Shown here piece after piece: positions 1-8,405 of a stretch of DNA of 64,000 nucleotides. The stretch is taken from NCBI RefSeq assembly GCF_025643595.1, contig NZ_CP102826.1, forward strand, positions 4,960,001-5,024,000, written 5' to 3'. The notes under the pieces are model-generated. The model saw nothing but the letters and a program-made list of their open reading frames with translations. It was not told the DNA's origin and did not search any database. The stretch's first letter is position 1; every line of letters begins with the position of its first letter. Origin of the DNA: Saccharopolyspora rosea (GTDB lineage Bacteria; Actinomycetota; Actinomycetes; Mycobacteriales; Pseudonocardiaceae). The translations under genes and the position numbers were made by a program.

Positions 1-1587
1 CCGGGACGCCACCCGGTGGCGCTGCGGCTGCCCGGGCCGCGGGACGTCGCGCTGTGGGGGATCGAGACCCCCGAGCTGTACGACGTCGTGGTCACCCTCT
101 CCCAACACGGGCGAGCGCTGCACGACCACCGGGTGCGCACCGGCTTCCGGGAGGCGCGGTTCACCCGCTCCGGGTTCTTCCTCAACGGCGAGCGGGTGCA
201 GCTGTTCGGGCTCAACCGCCACCAGTTCTTCCCGTTCGCGGGCGCCGCGATGCCCGCGCGGGTGCAGCGCCGGGACGCGCAGATCCTGCGGGAGGAGCTG
301 AACTGCAACGCGGTCCGCTGCTCGCACTACCCCCAGCACGAGGCGTTCCTCGACGCCTGCGACGAACTCGGCCTGCTGGTGTGGGAGGAACCGCCGGGCT
401 GGCAGCACCTCGGCGACGCCGGCTGGCTCGACCGCGCCTACCGGGACGTGCACGACATGATCGTGCGCGACCGCAACCACCCGTGCGTGGTGCTGTGGGC
501 CGCCCGGCTCAACGAGACCCCCGGTGCCCCCGAGTTCTACGCCCGCACGCAACGCCTGGCCGAGGCGCTGGACGACTCCCGCCAGACGACCGGGGCCGTG
601 CACCCCGGTGACCACGACACCACCGACTTCCAGCAGGACGTGTTCGGCTACGACGACTACACGGCGGGCACCGGGCCGGACGGCCGGCCGCGCCCCGAGC
701 TGTTGCCACCGCGCACCGACCGGCCCTACCTGGTCAGCGAGGCGGTCGGGACGCTGTCCGGCCCGGCCCGGTACTACCGGCGCACCGATCCGCAGCCGGT
801 GCAGCAGGGGCAGGCGCTCGCGCACGCCCGCGCGCACGACCTGGCGCGCTCCGACGAGCGGTACGCGGGCCTGCTCGGGTGGGCCGGGTTCGACTACCCC
901 TCCGGCCAGGGGAACTCCGCCGACGGCATCAAGTGGCCCGGGGTCGTGGACCTCTTCCGGGTGGCCAAACCGGGAGCGGCGGTGTACCGGGCGCAGGTCG
1001 ACCCCCGGCGGCGACCGGTGCTGGAACCGGCGTTCTGCTGGGTCCTGGACGGGCCGAGCCCGGTCGGCGACCTCGGGGACCGCGCGGCCATCTTCTCGAA
1101 CGCCGACCGCCTGGAGCTGCACGTCGACGGACGGCACCTCGCCGCGCTGCGCCCGGACCGCGCGGAGTTCCCGCGCCTGCCGCACCCGCCGTTCTTCGCG
1201 GATCTGTCCACTGTCGACGGTGTGGAGCTGCGCATCGACGGTTACCTCGGCGACCGGCTGGTGATCAGTCGCCGGTTCTGCGCCGACCGCTCCCGGGACC
1301 GCCTAGCGCTGGCCCTGGACGACGCGGAACTGTCCGGTGTGGACGCCACGCGCGCCGAGATCCGGGCGGTGGACCGCTTCGGCAACACGCGTCCGCACGT
1401 CACCGGCGACGTCGCGCTGGAGGTGGCCGGACCGGCGGTCCTGGTCGGCGACAACCCGTTCCCGCTCGCCGACACCGGCGGCGCCGGTGCCGTGTGGCTG
1501 CGCAGCTGCGGTGCCCCCGGCGTCGTCCGGCTGCGCGCGCGGCACGACGTCCTCGGGTCGGCCGCCGTCGAACTGCGCGTGGGCTAA
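1..1587 (+). CDS. Glycoside hydrolase family 2 protein, 3' part
   Basis: The frame is open to the left edge, so the N-terminus lies outside the window; about 528 residues are seen. The visible part holds the TIM-barrel domain of GH2 enzymes (beta-galactosidase/glucuronidase/mannosidase group): the entry segment [12 protein letters not shown], then [12 protein letters not shown], and [24 protein letters not shown] carries the Asn-Glu pair whose Glu is the family's acid/base. A beta-sandwich tail follows (about residues 330-523). The nucleophile Glu is not certain; the Glu in YLVSEAVG is a candidate. Substrate cannot be told. The gene converges on the carnitine-type operon and its stop overlaps the end of caiD by 4 bp. 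Being partial, nothing can be said about its signal peptide or operon. Confidence 0.85.
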   Translation, partial: PGRHPVALRLPGPRDVALWGIETPELYDVVVTLSQHGRALHDHRVRTGFREARFTRSGFFLNGERVQLFGLNRHQFFPFAGAAMPARVQRRDAQILREELNCNAVRCSHYPQHEAFLDACDELGLLVWEEPPGWQHLGDAGWLDRAYRDVHDMIVRDRNHPCVVLWAARLNETPGAPEFYARTQRLAEALDDSRQTTGAVHPGDHDTTDFQQDVFGYDDYTAGTGPDGRPRPELLPPRTDRPYLVSEAVGTLSGPARYYRRTDPQPVQQGQALAHARAHDLARSDERYAGLLGWAGFDYPSGQGNSADGIKWPGVVDLFRVAKPGAAVYRAQVDPRRRPVLEPAFCWVLDGPSPVGDLGDRAAIFSNADRLELHVDGRHLAALRPDRAEFPRLPHPPFFADLSTVDGVELRIDGYLGDRLVISRRFCADRSRDRLALALDDAELSGVDATRAEIRAVDRFGNTRPHVTGDVALEVAGPAVLVGDNPFPLADTGGAGAVWLRSCGAPGVVRLRARHDVLGSAAVELRVG

Positions 1588-2369
1588 CGGCCCCGCCACC
1601 GGGGCGGGCGCTTCTCGGCGAACGCGCGCGGCCCCTCCTCGGCGTCCTCGGAGGCCAGCATCGCCCGGTACCTCGGCAGCTCGCCGCCGCGCAGCAGCCG
1701 GTAGCCCGACTCGACGTCGAGCGCCGCCGTGCGCCGGGTGATCTCCTTGACCGCCGCGACCGCCAGCGGCGCCGCCGCGCAGATCCGCGCGGCCAGCTCG
1801 GCGGCCGCGGCCGCCAGCGACGACGCCGGGACGACGCGGTTGACCAGCCCCCACTCGCGGGCTTCGGCGGCCGCCATGCGGCGGCCCGTGAGCAGCATCT
1901 CGGCCGCCACCGCCTGCGGCAGCCGCTTGGGCAGCCGCAGCACCCCGCCCGAGTCGGCGACCATGCCCAGCGTCACCTCGGTCAGGGCGAACTCGGCGTG
2001 CTCGGCCGCCACGACGAGATCAGCGGCCAGCGCCAGTTCGAAACCGCCGCCCAGCGCCAGCCCGTTGACCGCCGCGATCACCGGCTTGTCCAGCTCGAAG
2101 AACTCGGTGAGCCCGGCGAACCCGCCCGGACCGTGGTCGGCGTCGATCGCCTCGCCCGACGCGGCGGCCTTGAGGTCCCAGCCGGCCGAGAAGAACCGCT
2201 CGCCCGCGCCGGTGAGCACCGCGACGCGCAACGAGTCGTCCCGGTTCAGCCGGTCGAACGCCGCGTGCAGGGCGTGGCTGGTGGCCAGGTCGATCGCGTT
2301 GGCCTTCGGCCGGTCCAGGGTGATCGTCAGCACCCCGCCGTCGACGTCGAGCCGCACCGGGTCACTCAT
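1584..2369 (-). CDS. caiD: Crotonobetainyl-CoA hydratase / carnitinyl-CoA dehydratase (CaiD type)
   Basis: This is an enoyl-CoA hydratase (crotonase) family protein of 261 residues, the same length as E. coli CaiD as I recall it. CaiD-specific stretches are [47 protein letters not shown] and [13 protein letters not shown]. The family interconverts crotonobetainyl-CoA and L-carnitinyl-CoA in the cytoplasm. Glu in ALTEVTLGM and the oxyanion-hole GGGFE segment are in place. ATG at 2369 was chosen over an upstream in-frame start because CaiD homologs begin here and the ATG overlaps the ligase stop by 8 bp, which suggests translational coupling. It is the last gene of a four-gene minus-strand operon. 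The CaiD assignment rests on remembered family sequence; a broader enoyl-CoA hydratase role is the alternative. Confidence 0.85.
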   Translation of the reverse strand: MSDPVRLDVDGGVLTITLDRPKANAIDLATSHALHAAFDRLNRDDSLRVAVLTGAGERFFSAGWDLKAAASGEAIDADHGPGGFAGLTEFFELDKPVIAAVNGLALGGGFELALAADLVVAAEHAEFALTEVTLGMVADSGGVLRLPKRLPQAVAAEMLLTGRRMAAAEAREWGLVNRVVPASSLAAAAAELAARICAAAPLAVAAVKEITRRTAALDVESGYRLLRGGELPRYRAMLASEDAEEGPRAFAEKRPPRWRGR

Positions 2370-4458
2370 CCGCACTCCTCGTCTCTCGCACCAGCACATC
2401 CGCGGCGACCGCACCGCGCGGCAGCGCCAGCAGGGGGTTCACGTCCAGTTCGACCAGCCGGTCGTGGTCGCGGGCGTAGTCGGCGATCGCGGCGATGGCC
2501 GCCACCACCGCGTCCACATCGGCCGATCGACCGCGGAAACCGGCCAGCAGCGGCCAGATCCGCAGTTCCGCGAGCGCGGCGCGGATCTGCGCGCGCTGCA
2601 CCGGCAGCAACAGGGTCACCGCGTCGCGCACCAGCTCGACCAGCACCCCACCGGCGCCGATGGTCAGCGCCAGGCCGAACCGGGGGTCCCGGCGCACGCC
2701 GACGATGAGTTCGGCGACCGCGCCGTCGACCATCCGCTCGACCAGGAAGCGCTCGGACAGCCCGGACATCCCCGCGACGGCGTCCCGCACCTGCCGTTCG
2801 TCGACGAGCCCGACGCGCACGCCGCCGACGTCGCTCTTGTGCGCCAGATCAGCCGAATGCGCTTTCACGACAACGGGAAAACCGATCCGGGCCGCCGTCC
2901 CGGGAGCCCGGGACGCGGGGACCACGGCGCCTTCGGGAACCGACAGCCCGTACGCGGCCAGCGCGCGTTTGCCCGCGTGCTCGTCGAGCTGGTGGTGCTC
3001 CCCACGCGGGACGGCCGGGACCTCCGGCGGTGCCGCGGAATCCACCGCCCGCTGCGCCGCGCCGATGCGCGCCGACGCGGCCACGGCCGCCACGCAGTCG
3101 GCGATGCCCTGCATCGGCGCCACACCGGCCGCCAGCAGCCGTTCACCGACCGGTTCCGGAAGCCCTTCCGGCAGCGAACTGACCACGCACCCGGGTGCGC
3201 CCACCGCGGAGTGCGCGGCGAGGAAAGCGTCCACAGTGGTCGTCCACGGACCGTCGGTGCAGCGGTCCTCGCGCGGGAGGTCGACCAGCAGCAGGTGGCA
3301 GTCCGAACCGGCGCGCAGGAACTCCGTGAAGCACGCCGTCTGCGCGTCCCGGTCGCCCCAGATGTAGGTGTGGTAGTCGAGCGGGTTGGTCACCGACACC
3401 CGGTCGCCCAGCAGCGCGCGCAGCCGGCGCCCGGTGTCCTCGGGGAACTCCGGCAGTTCCAGGCCGTCGCGTTCGGCCAGATCGGCGACCAGGGCGGCCT
3501 CCCCACCGGAGCAGCTCGCGGAGCTGATCCGCCATCCCGCCACCGCGCCGTGCACGTGCAGGAACTTCAGCGTCTCCACGAACGTGCCGAGGTGGTCCAC
3601 GCGGGCCATGCCCAGCCTGCGGAACAACGCGTCGCACAGCACGTCCGACCCGGCGAGCGAGCTGGTGTGGCTGAGGTTGGCCCGTGCGCCCAGCTCGGAC
3701 GTCCCCGACTTCAGCACCACCACCGGGACGCGTCGGCGCAGCGCCAGCAGCGCTGCCCGCGACAGCCCGGGGACGTCGTCGATGCCCTCCAGGTGCAGCC
3801 CGATCGCGGTGATGCGCGGGTCGTCGAGCATCGCCTCGACCAGGTCGGCCACCCCGGTCACCGCGCCGTTGCCGAGCGTGACGAGCTGCGCCAAGGGCAG
3901 CGACCGGCGCTGCATGGTCAGGTTCTGCCCGATGTTGCCGCTCTGGGTGATGACCGCGACGCCGCGCTCGACCCGCCGTCCGCCGTGCTGGTCGGGCCAC
4001 AGCGCGGCGCCGTCGAGGTAGTTGAGCACGCCGATGCAGTTCGGCCCCACCAGTGCCATCTCGCCCGCCGCGGCCACGAGGGACTGTTGCAGCTCGGCGG
4101 CACCGTGCTCGGCGAATCCCGAGGCGTGGCAGACCACTCCGCCGGCTCCGCGCGCGGACAGCTCGGCGACGACGTCGACGGTCGCCTCCTTCGGCACCGC
4201 GACGAACGCGGCGTCCGGCGCCTCCGGCAGCTCGGCCGTGCTGCGGACGCAGGGCACGCCCTCGATGCTGTCGCGCCGCGGGTGCACCGCCCAGAGGCGG
4301 CCGGCGAACCCGATGTCGCGGCACTGCCGGACGGCCTCGGCGGCCGCGCGACCGCCGTAGACCGCGATGTGCCGCGGTGCCAACAACCGCCGCAGGTTCT
4401 CCCGGCGCGCACCGCCGGGCCCGGTCCCCGCACTGTCCGAAATGGACTCCACGCTCAT
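2362..4458 (-). CDS. ADP-forming acyl-CoA ligase, fused alpha/beta type
   Basis: A 698-residue protein of the acetate-CoA ligase (ADP-forming) superfamily. In order: CoA-binding Rossmann domain (about 15-130), two flavodoxin-like succinyl-CoA-ligase domains (about 135-430, with [12 protein letters not shown] holding the His phosphorylated in this family), and an ATP-grasp domain at the C-terminus (about 475-690; [21 protein letters not shown]). The expected reaction is acid + CoA + ATP to acyl-CoA + ADP + phosphate. Beside CaiD the likely acid is gamma-butyrobetaine, carnitine or crotonobetaine. E. coli uses CaiC, an unrelated AMP-forming ligase, and the CoA-transferase CaiB, so this would be a replacement. 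ATG at 4458 has a G-rich Shine-Dalgarno on the minus strand; an earlier in-frame start at 4488 lacks one. Confidence 0.8.
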   Translation of the reverse strand: MSVESISDSAGTGPGGARRENLRRLLAPRHIAVYGGRAAAEAVRQCRDIGFAGRLWAVHPRRDSIEGVPCVRSTAELPEAPDAAFVAVPKEATVDVVAELSARGAGGVVCHASGFAEHGAAELQQSLVAAAGEMALVGPNCIGVLNYLDGAALWPDQHGGRRVERGVAVITQSGNIGQNLTMQRRSLPLAQLVTLGNGAVTGVADLVEAMLDDPRITAIGLHLEGIDDVPGLSRAALLALRRRVPVVVLKSGTSELGARANLSHTSSLAGSDVLCDALFRRLGMARVDHLGTFVETLKFLHVHGAVAGWRISSASCSGGEAALVADLAERDGLELPEFPEDTGRRLRALLGDRVSVTNPLDYHTYIWGDRDAQTACFTEFLRAGSDCHLLLVDLPREDRCTDGPWTTTVDAFLAAHSAVGAPGCVVSSLPEGLPEPVGERLLAAGVAPMQGIADCVAAVAASARIGAAQRAVDSAAPPEVPAVPRGEHHQLDEHAGKRALAAYGLSVPEGAVVPASRAPGTAARIGFPVVVKAHSADLAHKSDVGGVRVGLVDERQVRDAVAGMSGLSERFLVERMVDGAVAELIVGVRRDPRFGLALTIGAGGVLVELVRDAVTLLLPVQRAQIRAALAELRIWPLLAGFRGRSADVDAVVAAIAAIADYARDHDRLVELDVNPLLALPRGAVAADVLVRETRSADE

Positions 4459-4534
4459 CGCAGACCCCCGATGGCTCCACCCGCGCAATCCGCACCACCG
4501 GCGGCACTGCGCGACGTGCTCGACGTACGACGGA

Positions 4535-5695
4535 TCAGGAACCCAGCGGGCGCAGCAGGGACCGCGAGATGATGTGCCGCTGGATCTCGCTGGTGCCGTC
4601 CCAGATGCGCTCGACGCGGGCGTCCCGCCAGAATCGCTCGATCGGGAGCTCGGCCATCAGGCCCATGCCGCCGAAGATCTGCACCGCCCGGTCGGTGATG
4701 CGGGCGAGCGCCTCGGAGGCGTACAGCTTCGCCATGGCCGCGTCCTGGTCGGTCATGCCGCCCGCGTCCAGCTTCGCCGCGGCCCGCAGGGTGAGCAGCT
4801 CGGCCGCCTCCAGCTCGGTCGCCATGTCCGCGAGCTGGAACGACACGCCCTGGAACCGCCCGATGGTGCGGCCGAACTGCTCCCGCTCCGCCGCCCACGA
4901 GGTGGCCATCTCCAGCACCCGCCGGGCGCGTCCGACGCTGGTGGCCGCGACGCTCAGGCGGCTCGCGCCGAGCCACTCGCCCATCAGCTCGAATCCCCGC
5001 CCCTCCGCGCCGAGCCGCTGCGCGACCGGGATGCGGCAGTCGGAGAACGCCAACTCGCACTGGTGGTAGCCGCGGTGCGAGACGCAACCGGACCCGCGCG
5101 TCACCACCAGCCCGGGCGTGTCGAGGTCCACCAGGAACGCGGTGATCAGGTTGCGCGGACCGCGGTCGGTGTCCTCGGTGCCGGTCGCGGCGAACAGCAC
5201 GACGAAATCGGCCATGTCGGCGTGGCTGATGAAGTGCTTCGTGCCGTTGAGCACGTACTCGTCGCCGTCGCGGACCGCTCGGGTGGTCATCGACCGGACG
5301 TCCGAGCCCGCGCCCGGCTCGGTCATCGCCAGGCAGTCGTGCCGCTCACCGCGGATCGCGGGCAGCAGGTACCGCTCGCGCTGCTCGCCCTCGCACGCCT
5401 GCAGGATGTTGCTGGGCCGGGCCACCAGCATCTGCAGCGCGTAGCTGGTGCGGCCGAGCTCGCGTTCGACGAGCGTCATGCTGGTCGCGTCGAGCCCGCC
5501 GCCGCCGAGTTCGGCGGGCATGTTGGCCGCGTACAGCCCGGCTTCCAGGGCCCTGCCGCGGATCTTCTCGACCAGCTCGGCGGGGACGTCGTCCAGGCGT
5601 TCCACCTCGTCCTCGTGCGGCTGGAGTTCGGTGGCCACGAACCGGCGGACGGTGTCGACGATCATCCGCTGCTCGTCGGTGAGCTCGAAGTCCAC
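4535..5695 (-). CDS. Acyl-CoA dehydrogenase, CaiA-like role
   Basis: A 386-residue FAD-dependent acyl-CoA dehydrogenase. Motifs: N-terminal helical domain from VDFELTDEQRMIVD, CLAMTEPGAGSDVRSM (FAD/substrate loop), FGRTIGRFQGVSFQLADMA, and C-terminal RIWDGTSEIQR. The position often held by a catalytic Glu (YEG in medium-chain enzymes) is Asp here (WDG), a variant seen in several subfamilies where the base sits elsewhere, so activity is not excluded. In this operon the expected step is gamma-butyrobetainyl-CoA to crotonobetainyl-CoA, feeding CaiD. GTG at 5695 was chosen because GAGGAG sits 6 nt upstream; the open frame extends further but without similarity. It starts 10 nt after the thioesterase gene. 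A generic short-chain dehydrogenase is the alternative. Confidence 0.8.
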   Translation of the reverse strand: MDFELTDEQRMIVDTVRRFVATELQPHEDEVERLDDVPAELVEKIRGRALEAGLYAANMPAELGGGGLDATSMTLVERELGRTSYALQMLVARPSNILQACEGEQRERYLLPAIRGERHDCLAMTEPGAGSDVRSMTTRAVRDGDEYVLNGTKHFISHADMADFVVLFAATGTEDTDRGPRNLITAFLVDLDTPGLVVTRGSGCVSHRGYHQCELAFSDCRIPVAQRLGAEGRGFELMGEWLGASRLSVAATSVGRARRVLEMATSWAAEREQFGRTIGRFQGVSFQLADMATELEAAELLTLRAAAKLDAGGMTDQDAAMAKLYASEALARITDRAVQIFGGMGLMAELPIERFWRDARVERIWDGTSEIQRHIISRSLLRPLGS

Positions 5696-5705
5696 GGTGT
5701 GCTCC

Positions 5706-6239
5706 TCAGCGTCGGATGCCCATCGGTCGCCCGACCGAGTCGGGAACCGGGAGGGCCTGGTGGGCTCGGTGGATGGCGGCCAGGCGGTGCCGCAGGTGCT
5801 CCGGGAGCGGGCAGGAGCGCCCCTCGGCGGTGTCGACGTGCACGAGCATCTGCTCGGCCGTGGCGAGCAGGTCACCGGTTCCGCCGTGGTGCATCTCGTG
5901 GAAGACGTGCACCCGCTTGGCGTCGTGGTCGAGGACCCGCAGCGACAGCGACAGCGGCTCCGCCTCCGCGACCTCGCGCCGGTTGTGGATGTGACTCTCC
6001 ACTGTGTACAGCGAGCGCCCGCTTTCCCGGTACTGCTCGTCGATTCCGAGGTAGCGGAAGAACGCGTCGGAGTTGTCGCCGAACACCAGCAGGTAGCACG
6101 ACTCGCTCATGTGCCCGTTGTAGTCGACCCACCGCGGGCTCACGGTCGTCTCGTGCAGCCGCAACGGCGCCGGGATCTCCGCGGTGTCGTCCCACGGCCG
6201 GTGCCCGCTGCCCTCGTAGGGGGTTACCACTCGATCCAT
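5706..6239 (-). CDS. Hot-dog fold acyl-CoA thioesterase (betainyl/carnitinyl-CoA type)
   Basis: A 177-residue 4-hydroxybenzoyl-CoA-thioesterase-like hot-dog protein. The segment RWVDYNGHMSESCYL contains the conserved D-x-N-G-H-M signature, with the Asp as likely catalytic residue. It resembles the betainyl-CoA thioesterases found beside, or fused to, L-carnitine dehydrogenases (shared features around VFGDNSDAF, GRSLYTVESHI and LLATAEQMLVHVDT). It is first in the operon, behind the divergent IclR gene. In a gamma-butyrobetaine route it could release carnitine from carnitinyl-CoA. In a carnitine route it would release glycine betaine from betainyl-CoA, but the dehydrogenase and keto-acid cleavage enzyme needed for that are not in the window. 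Confidence 0.75.
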   Translation of the reverse strand: MDRVVTPYEGSGHRPWDDTAEIPAPLRLHETTVSPRWVDYNGHMSESCYLLVFGDNSDAFFRYLGIDEQYRESGRSLYTVESHIHNRREVAEAEPLSLSLRVLDHDAKRVHVFHEMHHGGTGDLLATAEQMLVHVDTAEGRSCPLPEHLRHRLAAIHRAHQALPVPDSVGRPMGIRR

Positions 6240-6249
6240 AACGTCTCAC

Positions 6250-6281
6250 AATGTGCGTCGCCTGTTCGTAATGTGCGACGC
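6250..6281. promoter_or_regulatory. Direct repeat, likely IclR operator of the carnitine-type operon
   Basis: Two 12-bp copies of AATGTGCG(T/A)CGC begin at 6250 and 6270, exactly 20 bp apart, so on the same helix face. They lie 11 bp upstream of the thioesterase start, between it and the divergent IclR gene. Related words (TTGTGCAACG) occur before the ferredoxin reductase at 10896. Spacing and position fit a repressor or activator site for the adjacent IclR protein, but binding is inferred. Confidence 0.5.
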
Positions 6282-6387
6282 TAGAGGACGGCTCGCCGAG
6301 GGGTCAAGACGTCTCGCCCGGAGGAGCCACCGGGCGGGGCGGAGCCGGACGAGAGGGTGGCGTCCGGGAGGTGGCCGGACGTCCCAC

Positions 6388-6393
6388 TAGGGT
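6388..6393 (+). promoter_or_regulatory. -10 box (TAGGGT) of a leaderless iclR gene
   Basis: TAGGGT lies 6 nt before the ATG at 6400, the geometry of leaderless transcripts in actinomycetes. No convincing -35 box is seen. Confidence 0.35.
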
Positions 6394-6399
6394 GGGGTC

Positions 6400-7191
6400 A
6401 TGTCCGTGGAAGCCGCCCGTACGTCTGGTGAGCAGGAGCAATCCCGGCCCGGCCGGGTGCAGTCCCTGGACCGCGCGGTCGCGCTGCTCAACGCGGTGTC
6501 CGCGAGCGCGCCGGAAGGCCGGTCGGCGGCCGAACTCGCTGTCGAGTGCGGTCTGAACCGGGCGACGGCGTGGCGCCTGCTGGCGACCCTGGAGCACCAC
6601 GCACTGGTGGAGCGCGATCCGGTCACCAACCGCTATTCGATCGGTTTCGCGATCAGCCGGATGGCCGCCACCGCCGGGGTCGACGGGCTGGTCCGCCGCG
6701 CCCACGACGTCCTGGAACGCCTCAGCCGCGAAACCGGCGAGACCGCGAACCTGGCCGTGGCGCAACGGCTCGGACTGACCTATGTGGACGAAGTGGCTCC
6801 GCCCGTGGTGCTCAGCGCGCGCTGGCTCGGTCGCCACGTGCCCATCCACGCCACCTCGGCGGGCAAGGCGTTCCTCGCCTGGCTGCCCGAGCAGGAGGTC
6901 GAGTCGATGCTGAACTCGCCGCTGGCGGAGTTCACCGAGACGACCCGCACCGACCGCGACGCGCTGCGCCGCGAGCTCGCCGACATCCGCGGCCAGGGTT
7001 ACAGCGTCAGCGTCGGCGAGCTGGAATCGCACGTCTACGGCGTGGCCGCTCCGGTGCTCGACGCCCGCCGGCGCCCGGTCGCGATCGTCAGCATCTGGGG
7101 CCCGGAGGACCGCGTCCCCGAGTCGCGCTTCCCCGAGCTCGGGGCGCTCGCGCGCGCCGCGGCCGAGGAGATCGCCGCCGCGACGGCGTGA
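6400..7191 (+). CDS. IclR-family transcriptional regulator
   Basis: A 263-residue protein with an N-terminal winged helix-turn-helix (about 20-80; SLDRAVALLNAV, AAELAVECGLNRATAWRLL) and a C-terminal IclR effector domain (about 95-255; HVPIHATSAGKAFLAWL, the conserved ligand-pocket loop). It is transcribed away from the thioesterase-dehydrogenase-ligase-caiD operon, with a 160-bp shared intergenic region holding a 12-bp direct repeat. It therefore probably controls that operon and may sense a betaine or its CoA ester. The ATG at 6400 has a possible leaderless promoter. The effector is unknown. Confidence 0.9.
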   Translation: MSVEAARTSGEQEQSRPGRVQSLDRAVALLNAVSASAPEGRSAAELAVECGLNRATAWRLLATLEHHALVERDPVTNRYSIGFAISRMAATAGVDGLVRRAHDVLERLSRETGETANLAVAQRLGLTYVDEVAPPVVLSARWLGRHVPIHATSAGKAFLAWLPEQEVESMLNSPLAEFTETTRTDRDALRRELADIRGQGYSVSVGELESHVYGVAAPVLDARRRPVAIVSIWGPEDRVPESRFPELGALARAAAEEIAAATA

Positions 7192-7200
7192 GCCGCCCGG

Positions 7201-7656
7201 TCAGCGCAGCGGCAGCAGCACGCCGCGCTCGGACTCCGGGCGCGGACCGAAGATCCGGCGGTCCGCTTCGCCGATCGGCACGTCGTTGATGCTCGCCTCG
7301 CGGCGGCGCATCAGCCCGTCCTCGGCGAACTCCCACATCTCGTTGCCGTAGCTGCGCCACCACTGCCCCGCGGCGTCGCGGGACTCGTACTGGAAGCGGA
7401 CCGCGATGCGGTCGCCGTGGAACGCCCACAGCTCCTTGCGCAGCGCGTAGTCGAGCTCGCGCGCCCACTTGCGCCGCAGGAAGGCCACGATCTCGTCGCG
7501 GCCGGTCAGGAACAGATCGCGGTTGCGCCACACCGAGTCCTCGGTGTACGCGAGCGCGACGCGCTCGGGGTCGCGGGTGTTCCAGGCGTCTTCGGCGGCC
7601 TGCACCTTCCGGGCGGCCGCGGTCGCGTCGAACGGCGGGAGCGGCGGACGGGACAT
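7201..7656 (-). CDS. DUF1348 / NTF2-like (SnoaL-fold) protein
   Basis: A 151-residue cone-shaped NTF2-like protein of the DUF1348 family: [27 protein letters not shown], then SVWRNRD, REEIVAF-type segment ([13 protein letters not shown]), and [20 protein letters not shown]. Function of the family is not established. The start at 7656 matches the family N-terminus (MSRPPLPPF). A longer frame runs back to 7731 but would cross the operators. It is divergent from a tetR gene and the two inverted repeats between them make it the likely TetR target. Such pairs often respond to electrophiles or solvents, but that is only inference here. Confidence 0.8.
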   Translation of the reverse strand: MSRPPLPPFDATAAARKVQAAEDAWNTRDPERVALAYTEDSVWRNRDLFLTGRDEIVAFLRRKWARELDYALRKELWAFHGDRIAVRFQYESRDAAGQWWRSYGNEMWEFAEDGLMRRREASINDVPIGEADRRIFGPRPESERGVLLPLR

Positions 7657-7672
7657 GGGGACACCCCTTGCT

Positions 7673-7724
7673 GGAGAACGGTCGTTCTCCCCTCGGCCCG
7701 CTAGACTAGAGAACGATCGTTCTC
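7673..7724. promoter_or_regulatory. Two TetR operators
   Basis: GGAGAACGGTCGTTCTCC (7673-7690, 8-bp arms with a 2-bp centre) and the perfect 16-bp palindrome GAGAACGATCGTTCTC (7709-7724). Their centres are 35 bp apart, and they sit between divergent DUF1348 and tetR genes. They share the half-site GAGAACG. A candidate -10 (TAGACT, 7702-7707) lies between them, so binding would block both promoters. Confidence 0.8.
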
Positions 7725-7745
7725 CTCGCAATCCCGGGAGCCCCA

Positions 7746-8318
7746 GTGCAGCGCAGCGAAGCCGCGGAACGACTGCTGGACACCGCGGAGCGGCTGTTCT
7801 ACGAACGCGGCGTGCACGCCGTCGGCATGGCCGAGCTGCGCACCGCCTCCGGCGTGTCGCTCAAGCGCCTCTACCAGTGCTTCGCCTCCAAGGACGAGCT
7901 GGTCGAGAGCTACCTGCGCCGCCGCGACGCGCGCTGGCGGACCGCGCTGGCCGACCACGTCGCCGCCGCGGAGCGCGAGCCGGCCGAGGCGGTGCTGGCG
8001 GTCTTCGACTGGCTGGCCGAGTGGTTCGGGCAGCCGGGGTTCCGGGGCTGCGCCTTCCTCAACACCTTCGGCGAGTTGGGCGGCACCTCCCCCGCCGTCG
8101 CCCGCGCGGTGCGGGAGCACAAGCAGGCCGTGCGCGAGTACCTGGCGTCCCTGGTCGCACGCCTGGACGTGCCGCACCCCGAGCAACTGACCGAGCAGCT
8201 GCTCATCCTGGTCGACGGGGCCACCGCGACCGCTGCGGTCGGCGGTGGCGCACCCGCCGCGCGCACCGCGCGGGCCGCAGCCGAAGCACTGGTCACAGCT
8301 CGCTCACAGCCGCGATGA
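7746..8318 (+). CDS. TetR-family repressor
   Basis: A 190-residue TetR protein: helix-turn-helix at about residues 8-52 ([37 protein letters not shown], recognised by parts such as [17 protein letters not shown]), then a C-terminal ligand and dimer domain ([22 protein letters not shown], a segment typical of the YcdC/AcnR-like C-terminal type). The start is a GTG at 7746 with GGGAG upstream. Two palindromes immediately upstream mark it as autoregulated and controlling the divergent DUF1348 gene. Effector unknown. Confidence 0.9.
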   Translation: MQRSEAAERLLDTAERLFYERGVHAVGMAELRTASGVSLKRLYQCFASKDELVESYLRRRDARWRTALADHVAAAEREPAEAVLAVFDWLAEWFGQPGFRGCAFLNTFGELGGTSPAVARAVREHKQAVREYLASLVARLDVPHPEQLTEQLLILVDGATATAAVGGGAPAARTARAAAEALVTARSQPR

Positions 8319-8361
8319 CCGTCTTGCTTGGTGTGACCCGACGCACAATCCTGTCAGTGGC

Positions 8362-8377
8362 ACGCCGGTACCGGCGT
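8362..8377. promoter_or_regulatory. 16-bp perfect palindrome upstream of the APC permease
   Basis: ACGCCGGTACCGGCGT lies 28 bp before the permease ATG. It could be an operator or a small hairpin in the leader. No regulator can be assigned. Confidence 0.4.
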
Positions 8378-8405
8378 ACGGGGCTCGCCATGAGGGAGGC
8401 GTCCC

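Noticed and set aside
1584..6239. A beta-oxidation or aromatic-acid degradation operon
   Set aside because: The hydratase carries several CaiD-specific blocks and the thioesterase resembles betainyl-CoA enzymes, which favours a carnitine/gamma-butyrobetaine pathway, although not proven.
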